From assembly GCA_023393065.1 (NCBI GenBank), contig JAEWMX010000002.1:1-25801 (forward strand): DNA of 25,801 bases, given 5' to 3'. The position numbers and the translations under genes were made by a program. Below, piece after piece: positions 1-7,414 of this stretch. This DNA comes from Bacillota bacterium. Lineage in GTDB: Bacteria > Bacillota_I > Bacilli_A > RFN20 > CAG-826. The notes below the pieces were generated by a model that worked only from the letters and a program-made list of their open reading frames with translations, was not told the DNA's origin and did not search any database. Within the stretch, counting starts at the first letter, position 1. The number at the start of each line of letters is the position of its first letter.

Positions 1-341
1 ACCGACCTCGATAACTGCTGGTTATTCCAGAGGAAAGTCCATGCTCGCACTGGCTGTGATGCCAGTAGTGATTGCGCTAGCGGAAAAAATAACGCTAGGT
101 ATGCGGGAGCGCATAACGGCGGGAAAAAACCTAAAGCCTCGGCTATGGTGGATTCCCTGAAAGTGCCACAGTGACGCAGCTTAGTAGAAATGCTAAGGTG
201 GAACGCGGTAAACCCCACAAGCGAGAAACCCAAAATTGGTAGGGGAAGTGTACCTAGAGAATCGAATCGCGGTACGCATGCACATCGTGCATAGATAAAT
301 TGTTATCCTTGACAGAACATGGCTTACAGGGTCGGTACTCA
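1..341 (+). ncRNA. rnpB: RNase P RNA, type B, 5' end cut by window edge
   Basis: Catalytic RNA that removes the 5' leader of pre-tRNAs. The conserved block GAGGAAAGTCCATGCTCGCA lies near 30-49, the AAAGTGCCACAGTGACG core near 160-176, the GAACGCGGTAAACCCC block near 200-216, and the ACATGGCTTACAG 3' core near 317-329. P1 closes between 1-7 (ACCGACC) and 330-336 (GGTCGGT). P1 probably continues upstream of base 1, pairing with ACTCA at 337-341, so the first few bases lie outside the window. The 3' domain is short: hairpins at 248-277 and 278-292 are followed by a tiny GATAA/TTATC hairpin (294-307), where Bacillus has a longer arm. The block pattern is that of the Bacillus (type B) class. The 3' boundary is inferred from P1 pairing. 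Confidence 0.95.
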
Positions 342-353
342 CTTAGGAGAATT

Positions 354-1001
354 ATGAATTTGCCAACGAAGATTACTATTTCACGAATCGTAATCGTGGT
401 CGTGATGCTCATTGCCCTTTTCGTTTTGTCCCTTGTCAATGTCAGCATTCCAAATCTCGGCACAACTAATATAAATGCAGTCTATTTTATTACGGCGATA
501 ATATTTATTTTGGCATCTGCCACCGATTGGCTCGATGGCTATTTGGCTCGACGCAATAATCAGATAACCGATTTAGGAAAATTTCTTGATCCCATAGCAG
601 ATAAACTTTTAATCGATGGTTTATTAATTTTTTTAATCGTCGCACCAACTTACGCTCCGACGAATCTTACATTTTCACTTTGGTGCGCCATTATTCTCAT
701 AGCGCGCGACTTGATCGTTGATGCTTTACGCTTGATTGCTGTCACTAAAAACAAGGTCATCGCCGCAAATATCTTTGGAAAAGCCAAAACGGTATTGCAG
801 ATGGTCGCCATCGTCGCCATCTTACTTAACGGATGGCCATTCTCTTACTTTGATTACAGCTTTCCAAACGGTTTAAAAATGGCCGAAATTCTTGTGTATC
901 TAGCTACTTTTGTCTCGCTTTTATCGGGCATTATATACGTCGTTCAAAATCGTCAGGTGTTAAGGGAGGAAAAGAAGGATGAAAGCCCAAAAATTAGTTG
1001 A
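354..1001 (+). CDS. pgsA: CDP-diacylglycerol--glycerol-3-phosphate 3-phosphatidyltransferase
   Basis: Makes phosphatidylglycerol phosphate, the committed step to phosphatidylglycerol, in the membrane. The 215-residue protein is hydrophobic with several membrane spans. It carries the CDP-alcohol phosphotransferase signature, with D58, D61, G62, A65, R66 and then G, D and D in LGKFLDPIADK. An upstream TTG at 300 is in frame, but it lies inside the RNase P RNA. ATG 354 with AGGAG at 345-349 is the better start. The gene begins 13 bases after the RNase P P1 helix and I see no terminator between them, so the two are likely transcribed together. Its end overlaps cinA by 23 bases. Confidence 0.93.
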   Translation: MNLPTKITISRIVIVVVMLIALFVLSLVNVSIPNLGTTNINAVYFITAIIFILASATDWLDGYLARRNNQITDLGKFLDPIADKLLIDGLLIFLIVAPTYAPTNLTFSLWCAIILIARDLIVDALRLIAVTKNKVIAANIFGKAKTVLQMVAIVAILLNGWPFSYFDYSFPNGLKMAEILVYLATFVSLLSGIIYVVQNRQVLREEKKDESPKIS

Positions 1002-1443
1002 AATTCTTAAGTCAAAAAATCTCACCATCGGTGCTGTCGAGTCCATGACAGGTGGTTTGTTCGCATCATCTGTGACTGATGTACCTGGTGCGAGCGAAGT
1101 TTTTCGCGGTGGAATTGTCGCATATAACTCAGGCCTGAAATGTGATCTTGTCAAAGTTCGAAAATCGACAATCGATGAGTTCGGAGTCGTCTCTTGGGAA
1201 GTTGCAAGCGAGATGGCATATAATGGTCGCAGCCTCTTAAATGTTGACTTTTGCATCGCAGTGACAGGTAATGCCGGACCGACGGCGAGCGACGCAAAAA
1301 AAGAAATCGGAGTCGTCTACCTAGCGGTAGCAAGCAAAGACAATGTGTGGGGAGTGCCACTTAATTTGCAGGGCTCCCGCACCGAAATTAAAAAGCAATC
1401 TGTCGATTTGATGATCAGCGCTCTGGAGAGCATTTTAAAATAA
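979..1443 (+). CDS. cinA: CinA C-terminal domain protein (PncC-type NMN amidohydrolase)
   Basis: Members of this domain family deamidate nicotinamide mononucleotide in pyridine nucleotide salvage. The 154-residue protein is only the C-terminal domain of CinA; the MoaB-like N-terminal domain of full-length Bacillus CinA is absent. The ESMTGG motif (residues 21-26) with the presumed catalytic serine S22 is present, as is YNSGLK near 50-55. The usual TGIAGP loop reads TGNAGP, followed by TASDAKK in place of the glycine-rich stretch. It overlaps pgsA by 23 bases, with GGAGG at 966-970 as a possible ribosome site. Its place before recA matches Firmicutes. Function is by family; the altered loop leaves some doubt about activity. 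Confidence 0.85.
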   Translation: MKAQKLVEILKSKNLTIGAVESMTGGLFASSVTDVPGASEVFRGGIVAYNSGLKCDLVKVRKSTIDEFGVVSWEVASEMAYNGRSLLNVDFCIAVTGNAGPTASDAKKEIGVVYLAVASKDNVWGVPLNLQGSRTEIKKQSVDLMISALESILK

Positions 1444-1449
1444 TTTAGT

Positions 1450-1468
1450 AACGAATCGCGATTTCGTT
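1450..1468. promoter_or_regulatory. Inverted repeat upstream of recA
   Basis: AACGAA (1450-1455) and TTCGTT (1463-1468) flank a centre containing the self-complementary TCGCGA. It lies 25 bases before the recA ATG. It could be an operator or a weak stem-loop. It does not match the Gram-positive LexA box (CGAAC-N4-GTTCG) well, and no T-run follows, so neither an SOS box nor a terminator can be claimed. Confidence 0.4.
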
Positions 1469-1493
1469 CCTATATATCTAGTGAGGATATAAC

Positions 1494-2492
1494 ATGGCTA
1501 AAGAAACAGCAAAAGACAAAATGTCCGCCCTTGATGAGGCGTTAAAGACCATCGAAAAAACTTATGGCAAGGGTGCGGTTATGCGCTTAGGTGAAAGACC
1601 TCATGTCGAAGTTGACGCGATTCCTTCGGGCTCGCTTTTATTAGACTATTCGCTCGGTGTCGGCGGATATCCTAAAGGCCGCATCATCGAAATTTATGGA
1701 CCTGAGAGCAGTGGCAAAACCACCCTAGCCCTTCACGCCATCGCCGAGGCACAGAAAATGGGCGGAAGAGCCGCATTCGTCGATGCCGAACATTCAATTG
1801 ATCCTATCTATGCCCGTAACTTAGGCGTCAATATCGATGAGTTGATTTTGTCGCAACCAGATAGCGGAGAACAAGCTTTAGAAATAGTGGAAATGCTCGC
1901 CTCTAGCGGCGCCATCGACATTATAGTCGTCGATAGCGTGGCCGCTCTTGTTCCGCAAGCGGAACTCGATGGGTTAATGGGCGACAACCAAGTTGGTTTG
2001 CAAGCGCGATTGATGTCAAAAGCTATGCGCAAACTAGTGGCCGTTTTAAATCGTTCTTCATGCACTATTATCTTTATCAATCAGCTGCGCGAAAAGGTCG
2101 GCATCGTCTATGGTAACCCAGAGACGACAAGCGGTGGTCGCGCCCTTAAATTTTACGCCTCCGTCCGCATTGACATCCGCCGTTCAGAGGCCATTAAAGA
2201 CGGCAACGATTTAGTCGGTAACACCGTCAACATCAAAATCGTTAAGAATAAAGTAGCCCCGCCTTTTAAATCGTGTAAAGTCGATATTATCTATGGTAAG
2301 GGCATCTCAAAAGAAGGCGAAGTCCTCGATTTATCGATCGATATGGGACTCGTCAAAAAATCCGGCTCGTGGTATGAATACAACGGCGAAAGGATCGGCC
2401 AGGGCCGTGAAACCGCTAAAGAATTTTTAAAGAAAAACGAGGCCGTTATGAACGAACTCGTCTCTAAACTTAAAACTGGTATTGCTCAATAG
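1494..2492 (+). CDS. recA: Recombinase RecA
   Basis: DNA-dependent ATPase that forms filaments on single-stranded DNA for homologous recombination and SOS signalling. It is 332 residues long with Walker A GPESSGKT at 69-76, Walker B IIVVDSVAAL, loop L1 (LDGLMGDNQVG) and the FINQLREKVG segment with loop L2 following. The AEH motif reads AEHSIDP where AEHALDP is usual. The C-terminal acidic tail is nearly missing; the protein ends KLKTGIAQ. A GTGAGG ribosome site lies at 1481-1486. The stop is one base from the stop of the convergent XRE gene, so transcripts must overlap unless termination occurs inside a gene. Confidence 0.98.
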   Translation: MAKETAKDKMSALDEALKTIEKTYGKGAVMRLGERPHVEVDAIPSGSLLLDYSLGVGGYPKGRIIEIYGPESSGKTTLALHAIAEAQKMGGRAAFVDAEHSIDPIYARNLGVNIDELILSQPDSGEQALEIVEMLASSGAIDIIVVDSVAALVPQAELDGLMGDNQVGLQARLMSKAMRKLVAVLNRSSCTIIFINQLREKVGIVYGNPETTSGGRALKFYASVRIDIRRSEAIKDGNDLVGNTVNIKIVKNKVAPPFKSCKVDIIYGKGISKEGEVLDLSIDMGLVKKSGSWYEYNGERIGQGRETAKEFLKKNEAVMNELVSKLKTGIAQ

Positions 2493-2493
2493 C

Positions 2494-2790
2494 TTATTTG
2501 ATTTTGGCGATAACCTCGATATAGTCGCTTAGTAAATCAGCCAACTCTTCTCGATTCAAATCGTGAATTCGATCGCGAATTTGTTCGACGAGAGTTTTTT
2601 CTTCAAGTCCGACTAGATAATCGATGGTAACCTCGAGAACGCTCGCAATTTTCATCAGCGTCTTAACATCAGGGTCGCGAACACCAGCCTCATAATTGCT
2701 AATTGTCTTTGGACTCACATCGATGAGATCTCCGAGTTCCTTCTGCTTAAGCCCTTTTTTCTGGCGAGCGATTTTTAGATTAGTGAGCAT
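2494..2790 (-). CDS. XRE-family helix-turn-helix regulator
   Basis: Small cytoplasmic DNA-binding protein of 98 residues. Residues about 4-60 form a clear XRE/Cro HTH: RQKKGLKQKELGDLI, then VSPKTISNYEAG as the recognition helix region, then KIASVLEVTIDYLVG. The remaining 38 residues are charged and helical, and may dimerise. There is no peptidase domain, so it is not a LexA or HdiR-type SOS repressor. No Shine-Dalgarno site precedes the ATG, and an AT-rich TAAAAAT lies only about 7-13 bases upstream, so translation may be leaderless. It reads toward recA and away from rny. Targets are unknown; palindromes at 2839-2886 are candidates. Confidence 0.85.
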   Translation of the reverse strand: MLTNLKIARQKKGLKQKELGDLIDVSPKTISNYEAGVRDPDVKTLMKIASVLEVTIDYLVGLEEKTLVEQIRDRIHDLNREELADLLSDYIEVIAKIK

Positions 2791-2838
2791 ACATACATTT
2801 TTACGATAAGAACGGGCTGATGCAATTTATCTTTGATA

Positions 2839-2886
2839 GTTCCTACAAAAAGAAGAAATATGTAGATTCTATGGAACAAAATGTTC
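2839..2886. promoter_or_regulatory. Palindromic half-sites upstream of the XRE gene (candidate operator)
   Basis: GAACA (2874-2878) and TGTTC (2882-2886) form a perfect inverted repeat with an AAA centre. A second GTTCC (2839-2843) pairs with GGAAC (2873-2877), and the flanking TAC/GTA also pair. It lies about 85 bases upstream of the XRE start on the minus strand. The symmetry suits a dimeric HTH protein. That the XRE protein binds here is inference. Confidence 0.35.
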
Positions 2887-3043
2887 TAATTTTTAAAAAA
2901 ATAATCTTCGGTTTGCGAACGATAGAAGTCAGCATATTCTATATTCGTTTTATGTAGATTGATCGAGAAAATCTTTGTTGCAACGACGCGCCAAGACACT
3001 TTCTGGTTTTCAAAGTATTCTTTGTTTTATTTCTCCAATGCAT

Positions 3044-3060
3044 TTGCTAAAATAGCCTTG
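3044..3060 (+). promoter_or_regulatory. Probable extended -10 promoter of rny
   Basis: TGCTAAAAT (3045-3053) is an extended -10 element; no good -35 lies at 17 bases. The predicted start near 3060 coincides with the first base of a GTATC-GAAA-GATAC hairpin. This would give a leader of about 190 bases. Another AT-rich box (TATAAA at 3121) is possible but lacks a -35. Confidence 0.4.
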
Positions 3061-3251
3061 TATCGAAAGATACTTATTACCATAGATTCTTTGTAGTCTC
3101 TCTTATCGGATAGCATCCGTTATAAAATAACGAATCGGCAAAGACCATGCCTCGTTTTAGGTAATAATAGCCATTTTAGACAATTTTTTCCTATCTTTCC
3201 GTAGGAAAAACATTCCGTAATCAACAAACACAAACCAAGGAGGTAAAAATT
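3060..3251 (+). promoter_or_regulatory. Hairpin-rich 5' leader of rny
   Basis: Four inverted repeats lie in order before rny: GTATC/GATAC with a GAAA tetraloop (3060-3073); CGGAT/ATCCG with a 3-base loop (3107-3119); AACGA plus GGCA paired with TGCC plus TCGTT (3129-3156); and TTTTTCCTA/TAGGAAAAA (3185-3210). A strong AAGGAGGT ribosome site (3237-3244) follows. No known riboswitch consensus is recognised. No protein-coding signal is seen in 2791-3251. The arrangement suits a leader that controls mRNA stability or translation, but this is inference. Confidence 0.45.
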
Positions 3252-4814
3252 ATGGATCCAACACTAGTCACCATTTTGATTATTGTTTCGGCTCTCGGGG
3301 GTCTCGGCGTCGGCATCATGCTCGTCTTTGTCATTCCCGCTCTGCGCGCTAAAACAGCGAGCAAAAAAGCTGAAAAAATCATTCGTGATGCCGAAATCAA
3401 AGCCGAACACACTGTCAAATCAGCACAAATCGATGCCAAACAAGTCGCTTACGAGATGAAACTCGAAACCGAAAAAGAGCTCAAGGAGAGAAAGGCTGAG
3501 TATCTCGTTTTAGACAATAAACTCTCTCAGCGGGAATCTAACATTGATCGCCGCGACGCACAACTCATCGCTAAAGAAAATGTCTTGGAAGAGAAAACCG
3601 AAACCTTGAACCGCCGCCTTAAAGAGGCCGAGCGCAAAGAGGAAGTGCTCCAACAAAAAATCGATTCCATTATCGAGGAATTAGAAAAAGTTGCGCAACT
3701 GTCCGTCAATGAAGCTCGCGACGAAATCTTTCAAAGAGTCGAAAGCAAACTATCACGCGAAATTGCCGCCTTTATTAAAAATAAAGAAGATGAAGCTAAA
3801 GAGACGGCTCAAGAAAAAGCCCGCGAACTCATCGGCTTGGCCATCAATAAGTATTCTCAAGAAGTCACGACCGAAAGAACGGTTTCAGCCGTCTCCCTTC
3901 CAAGCGACGAAATGAAAGGCCGCATCATCGGTCGAGAAGGTCGCAACATTCGCTCGCTTGAACAACTGCTCGGCGTCGATTTAATTATCGATGATACCCC
4001 TGAAGTCATCACTGTTTCTTGCTTTGACCCGATTCGTCGCGAAATCGCTAAATTAACTCTTGAACGACTAATTAAAGACGGTCGCATTCAACCAGGACGC
4101 ATCGAAGAAGTCGTCGAAAAAGTCAAAGTTGAAGTCGATGAATCAATTCGCAAAGCTGGCGAAGACGCCGCCTTTAAACTCGGATTGCCGCGCATAAATA
4201 AAGAATTATTAACTTATGTCGGAAGGCTAAAATATCGCACCAGTTATGGACAAAACGCCTATGATCACGCGATGGAAGTCGCCTACTTAGCCGGAATCAT
4301 GGCCGTCGAACTCGGCCTCGATCAAAATCTCGCTAAGCGAGCTGGTTTACTCCACGACATCGGCAAATCGATGGACTTTGAAATCGATGGTTCACACGTT
4401 GAAATCGGCGTCCGCCTAGCTAAAAAATACGGCGAACCAGATGTTGTCATTAACTCAATTGAAAGCCACCATGGTGATGTTGAGCCGAAATTCGTCATCT
4501 CCCACCTCGTGGCGGCTGCCGACACGCTCTCTGCTGCGCGCCCTGGCGCGCGTAGCGAAACCGTCGAAAACTATATTAAGCGCATCGAAAAATTGGAAAA
4601 CCTCTGCAAATCATATGATGGCGTCTATCAATCTTATGCCATGCAGTCAGGTCGCGAAGTAAGAGTTATGGTCATCCCCGAAAAGATCGATGACTTAGCC
4701 GCTTATAAACTCGCTCGTGATATTCGCGAAAAAATAGAAAACGAACTCACATATCCCGGACAAATTAAAGTGTCGGTCATCCGTGAGTATCGCGCTACCG
4801 AAACCGCGAAATAA
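3252..4814 (+). CDS. rny: Ribonuclease Y
   Basis: Membrane-anchored endoribonuclease that starts mRNA decay in many Gram-positive bacteria. The 520-residue protein has an N-terminal transmembrane helix (about 5-29) and a long charged coiled coil (about 35-200). A KH domain follows, with GRIIGREGRNIR at 223-234. The HD metal domain has the H-D pair at 368-369 (LLHDIGKSMD) and further histidines in SHHGD. Length matches the family. The Shine-Dalgarno sequence AAGGAGGT is near perfect. ymdB follows 26 bases later, the same order as in Bacillus. The YmcA-family protein further on belongs to a family that steers RNase Y in Bacillus. Confidence 0.97.
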   Translation: MDPTLVTILIIVSALGGLGVGIMLVFVIPALRAKTASKKAEKIIRDAEIKAEHTVKSAQIDAKQVAYEMKLETEKELKERKAEYLVLDNKLSQRESNIDRRDAQLIAKENVLEEKTETLNRRLKEAERKEEVLQQKIDSIIEELEKVAQLSVNEARDEIFQRVESKLSREIAAFIKNKEDEAKETAQEKARELIGLAINKYSQEVTTERTVSAVSLPSDEMKGRIIGREGRNIRSLEQLLGVDLIIDDTPEVITVSCFDPIRREIAKLTLERLIKDGRIQPGRIEEVVEKVKVEVDESIRKAGEDAAFKLGLPRINKELLTYVGRLKYRTSYGQNAYDHAMEVAYLAGIMAVELGLDQNLAKRAGLLHDIGKSMDFEIDGSHVEIGVRLAKKYGEPDVVINSIESHHGDVEPKFVISHLVAAADTLSAARPGARSETVENYIKRIEKLENLCKSYDGVYQSYAMQSGREVRVMVIPEKIDDLAAYKLARDIREKIENELTYPGQIKVSVIREYRATETAK

Positions 4815-4840
4815 ACACGAGATAGAAAGCCTATAATTAA

Positions 4841-5638
4841 ATGAGAATTCTCTTTTTTGGCGACATTGTCGGCCGCAACGGCCGGCAAGTCGTCAAACGA
4901 CACCTAAACGAACTCATCGAGAAGTATCGGATTGATTTTGTTATTGCCAATGGCGAAAATGCCACGCATGGTAAGGGGCTGATTGAAAAGCACTATCACG
5001 AACTCATCGATGCCGGTATCGACGCCATTACTTTAGGCAATCACTATGCGACTAAAAGCGATATTCGCCGCTATATTAATGAAGCCGAGTGCTTGGTTCG
5101 CCCTCTTAATATCTTAAAGCCCCTCGGCGGTTCAGGTAGTGTTGTCTTTGATGTCGATGGAACAAAAATTCGCGTCACTAATCTTTTAGGTACAGCTTTT
5201 ATGAAAGAAGAAGTCAATCATCCATATTTTGCTCTCAAGGATCTCTTAGCCGAAACTTTGGATGACGAGATTCACATCGTCGATTTTCATGGTGAGGCGA
5301 CAGCCGAAAAAATCGCATTCGCATTTGCTTTTGATGGGCAAGTAAGCGCTATTCTCGGCACTCACACTCACGTTCAGACTCGCGATTATCGGCTCTTGCC
5401 AAACAAGACCGCTTTTATCAGCGATGTCGGCATGTGTGGCGCCTATAATGGCGTCATCGGCTTTAAAAAAGAAGAAGTCATCAATCGAACGCTGTTTGGC
5501 AAGGACGATATTTTTCAATTGGATGAAGGCGATCAGTCGCTGCTTTCCGCCGTCGTGCTCGATATCGATAATAATACGAAAAAAGCTCAAGAGATCTTCC
5601 CTATATACATATTAGAAAATGGTCGCAACGATGCCTAA
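4841..5638 (+). CDS. ymdB: YmdB-family metallophosphoesterase
   Basis: TIGR00282-type calcineurin-like phosphoesterase, known in Bacillus as a cyclic-nucleotide phosphodiesterase affecting biofilm and late adaptive behaviour. The 265 residues carry the metal ligands in order: D8 in FFGDIVG, E39/N40 in ANGENATHGKG, N67/H68 in LGNHYATKSDI, then DFHGEAT and GTHTHVQTRD. The family hallmark SDVGMCGAYNGVIGF is present. TATAAT at 4832-4837 ends three bases before the ATG, and only a weak AGAAAG serves as ribosome site. Its 3' end overlaps miaB by 20 bases. Assignment to the family is firm; the physiological substrate here is unknown. Confidence 0.93.
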   Translation: MRILFFGDIVGRNGRQVVKRHLNELIEKYRIDFVIANGENATHGKGLIEKHYHELIDAGIDAITLGNHYATKSDIRRYINEAECLVRPLNILKPLGGSGSVVFDVDGTKIRVTNLLGTAFMKEEVNHPYFALKDLLAETLDDEIHIVDFHGEATAEKIAFAFAFDGQVSAILGTHTHVQTRDYRLLPNKTAFISDVGMCGAYNGVIGFKKEEVINRTLFGKDDIFQLDEGDQSLLSAVVLDIDNNTKKAQEIFPIYILENGRNDA

Positions 5639-7073
5639 GCCTAAGATAATTTCCAAACCGACAATTGAAGAAACGCGCATTCGTCAGAAGTCACTTTTGA
5701 TTCGCGATTACGAGCCGTTTGAAAGTGAATTAGTGCGAGATTTTGCCAAAGGCAAAAAATACTTTGTTCGCACCTATGGCTGTCAAGCCAACATGCGCGA
5801 TGAAGAGGTGCTGGCGGCGATTTTAGAAAAGGCCGGTTATGCGAAAACACCGAGTGCCAAGACGGCCGATTTAATTATTCTCAACACTTGCGCCGTCCGT
5901 GAAAACGCGGAAGACAAAGTACTTGGGGAACTCGGAACCTTGAAAGCTTATAAAGCGGCAAACAAAGATCTCATCATCGCTATTTCGGGATGTATGAGCC
6001 AGCAGGAACACATCATCGATTTGCTCATCGAGAAGTACCATCAGGTCGATATTATTCTCGGCGTTCATAATTTGCATAATATCATTGAATTGATCGACAT
6101 CCATCTTCGCGAATCGTGTCGCGTCGTCGATGTTTTGGCTCGCCCGCAAGAAATAGTCGAGAAGCTGCCTTCAACGCGTAACTCAAAGCATAAAGCTTTC
6201 GTTAATATCTCATACGGATGCGATAAATTTTGCACTTACTGCATTGTTCCTTACACTCGTGGTCAGGAACGAAGCCGGCCCTTTGCAGAAATACTATCCG
6301 AGTGTCAACACCTCGTTAGACGCGGCTATCAAGAAATTACTTTGCTCGGACAAAATGTCAATTCGTACGGTAAAGATTTAAAAGGCCAAAGCGTCACATT
6401 CGCTTCTCTTCTTGAAGCGGTCGCTTCGCTCGGCATCCCTCGGCTGCGCTTTTTAACCTCGCATCCTTTTGATTTTAGCGATGATATCATCGCGGTTATG
6501 AAAAGGCATGAGAATCTGATGAAATACATTCATCTGCCTGTTCAAAGTGGCAACAACGAAATTCTCAAGCTGATGGGACGGCGATACACCCGCGAAAAAT
6601 ATCTCGAGATAATTCGTAAGCTTCGCCTCGAACTGCCAGGCGTTCATATCAGCACCGACATCATCGTTGGCTTTCCTAATGAAAGCGAAGAACAATTTCT
6701 CGATACTGTCTCGCTTGTCTCGGAAGTAAAATACGAGAGTGCCTTCACCTTTATCTATTCGCCGCGTCAGGGAACGCCGGCGGCCAAACTCACCGACAAT
6801 GTGACGAAAAAAGTAAAATCAGCCCGCTTTAAAGTTTTAACCAACACTTTAGAAACGACGATTTCTCAATCATCTCAAGCCATGGTCGGAAATACGTATA
6901 AAATTCTTGTTGATGGCTGGAGCAAAAAGGATAAAGCAGTCCTTTCTGGCTATAGCGAGACCAACAAGCTCGTCCATTTTAAAGGGGACGCCTCGCTCAT
7001 CGGCAAAATCGTCAGCGTCCGCATTCTCGAATCGCATGTTTATTCATTAATTGGAGAATTGGTAAATGAGTAA
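5619..7073 (+). CDS. miaB: tRNA-2-methylthio-N6-dimethylallyladenosine synthase
   Basis: Radical-SAM methylthiotransferase that converts i6A37 to ms2i6A37 in tRNAs reading UNN codons. The N-terminal UPF0004 domain supplies cluster cysteines C55 (YGCQAN), C91 (NTCAVRE) and C125 (GCMSQQE). The radical-SAM CxxxCxxC is C201, C205, C208 in YGCDKFCTYC. A TRAM-like tail ends the 484 residues. The sequence GVHNLHNI and GQNVNSYG also fit MiaB better than MtaB or RimO. ATG 5619 overlaps ymdB; ATG 5631 is an equally possible start, neither having a clear ribosome site. Its substrate is made by miaA, two genes downstream. An iron-sulfur supply is implied; nfu lies at the end of the window. Confidence 0.96.
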   Translation: MVATMPKPKIISKPTIEETRIRQKSLLIRDYEPFESELVRDFAKGKKYFVRTYGCQANMRDEEVLAAILEKAGYAKTPSAKTADLIILNTCAVRENAEDKVLGELGTLKAYKAANKDLIIAISGCMSQQEHIIDLLIEKYHQVDIILGVHNLHNIIELIDIHLRESCRVVDVLARPQEIVEKLPSTRNSKHKAFVNISYGCDKFCTYCIVPYTRGQERSRPFAEILSECQHLVRRGYQEITLLGQNVNSYGKDLKGQSVTFASLLEAVASLGIPRLRFLTSHPFDFSDDIIAVMKRHENLMKYIHLPVQSGNNEILKLMGRRYTREKYLEIIRKLRLELPGVHISTDIIVGFPNESEEQFLDTVSLVSEVKYESAFTFIYSPRQGTPAAKLTDNVTKKVKSARFKVLTNTLETTISQSSQAMVGNTYKILVDGWSKKDKAVLSGYSETNKLVHFKGDASLIGKIVSVRILESHVYSLIGELVNE

Positions 7074-7377
7074 ACTTGATGATGCATTGCAAAATCTCGA
7101 GCAAGAAATAATGGAAAGCGAACTTGTAAAAGAGTATTTTCATCTTCGCCACCTGGTTGAGGAAAATCAAGAACTCAAGCAGCTTAAAAGTGAGGTGAAT
7201 GCCGCGCAGAGCGCCTTGTCGCTGAGCATGGGAAATAAAAAACTGCACGCGATAAAAAAAGATGAATACGAAAAAATTCTCGCCATCTACGACAATCACC
7301 CACTTATTGCCAACTTTGCAATCATACAACTTGAACTACAAGATTTTTTAAAAAATATCGCCGATTTGCTCGAATAG
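7066..7377 (+). CDS. ymcA: YlbF/YmcA-family regulatory protein, cysteine-free
   Basis: All-helical protein of 103 residues from the Com_YlbF (DUF964) family. Its place directly after miaB is that of Bacillus ymcA (ricA), whose product joins YlbF and YaaT to direct RNase Y cleavage and binds an iron-sulfur cluster. The core with ESELVKEYFHLRHLVEEN and HPLIANFAIIQLELQDFL fits the family. The Bacillus protein has a longer C-terminal tail with cluster cysteines; this one has no cysteine at all and ends soon after the core. GGAG at 7053-7056 serves its ATG, and it overlaps miaB by 8 bases. Orthology to ymcA rather than ylbF rests on position. Confidence 0.8.
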   Translation: MSKLDDALQNLEQEIMESELVKEYFHLRHLVEENQELKQLKSEVNAAQSALSLSMGNKKLHAIKKDEYEKILAIYDNHPLIANFAIIQLELQDFLKNIADLLE

Positions 7378-7401
7378 TGACTCTTTTTCGCTGTTTTATC
7401 G

Positions 7402-7414
7402 TATAATTTAACTA
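7402..7414 (+). promoter_or_regulatory. Promoter -10 box of miaA giving a leaderless start
   Basis: TATAAT (7402-7407) lies exactly 7 bases before the A of the miaA ATG (7414). A poor -35 (GTGACT, 7377-7382) sits 19 bases away. The 30 bases before the ATG contain no purine-rich ribosome site, so initiation at the first base of the codon is the simplest reading. Confidence 0.5.

Noticed and set aside
300..353. Upstream TTG start for pgsA
   Set aside because: It lies in the 3' end of the RNase P RNA and lacks a ribosome site; ATG 354 has AGGAG at the right distance.
1450..1468. SOS/LexA box upstream of recA
   Set aside because: The repeat AACGAA...TTCGTT does not match CGAAC-N4-GTTCG at the key G and C positions, so I report only an inverted repeat.
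3121..3126. TATAAA as main rny promoter
   Set aside because: No -35 at 16-18 bases; the extended -10 at 3045-3053 fits better and its start matches the first hairpin.
4832..4837. TATAAT as promoter of ymdB
   Set aside because: It ends 3 bases before the ATG, so a start would fall inside the coding region; ymdB is more likely read from rny.
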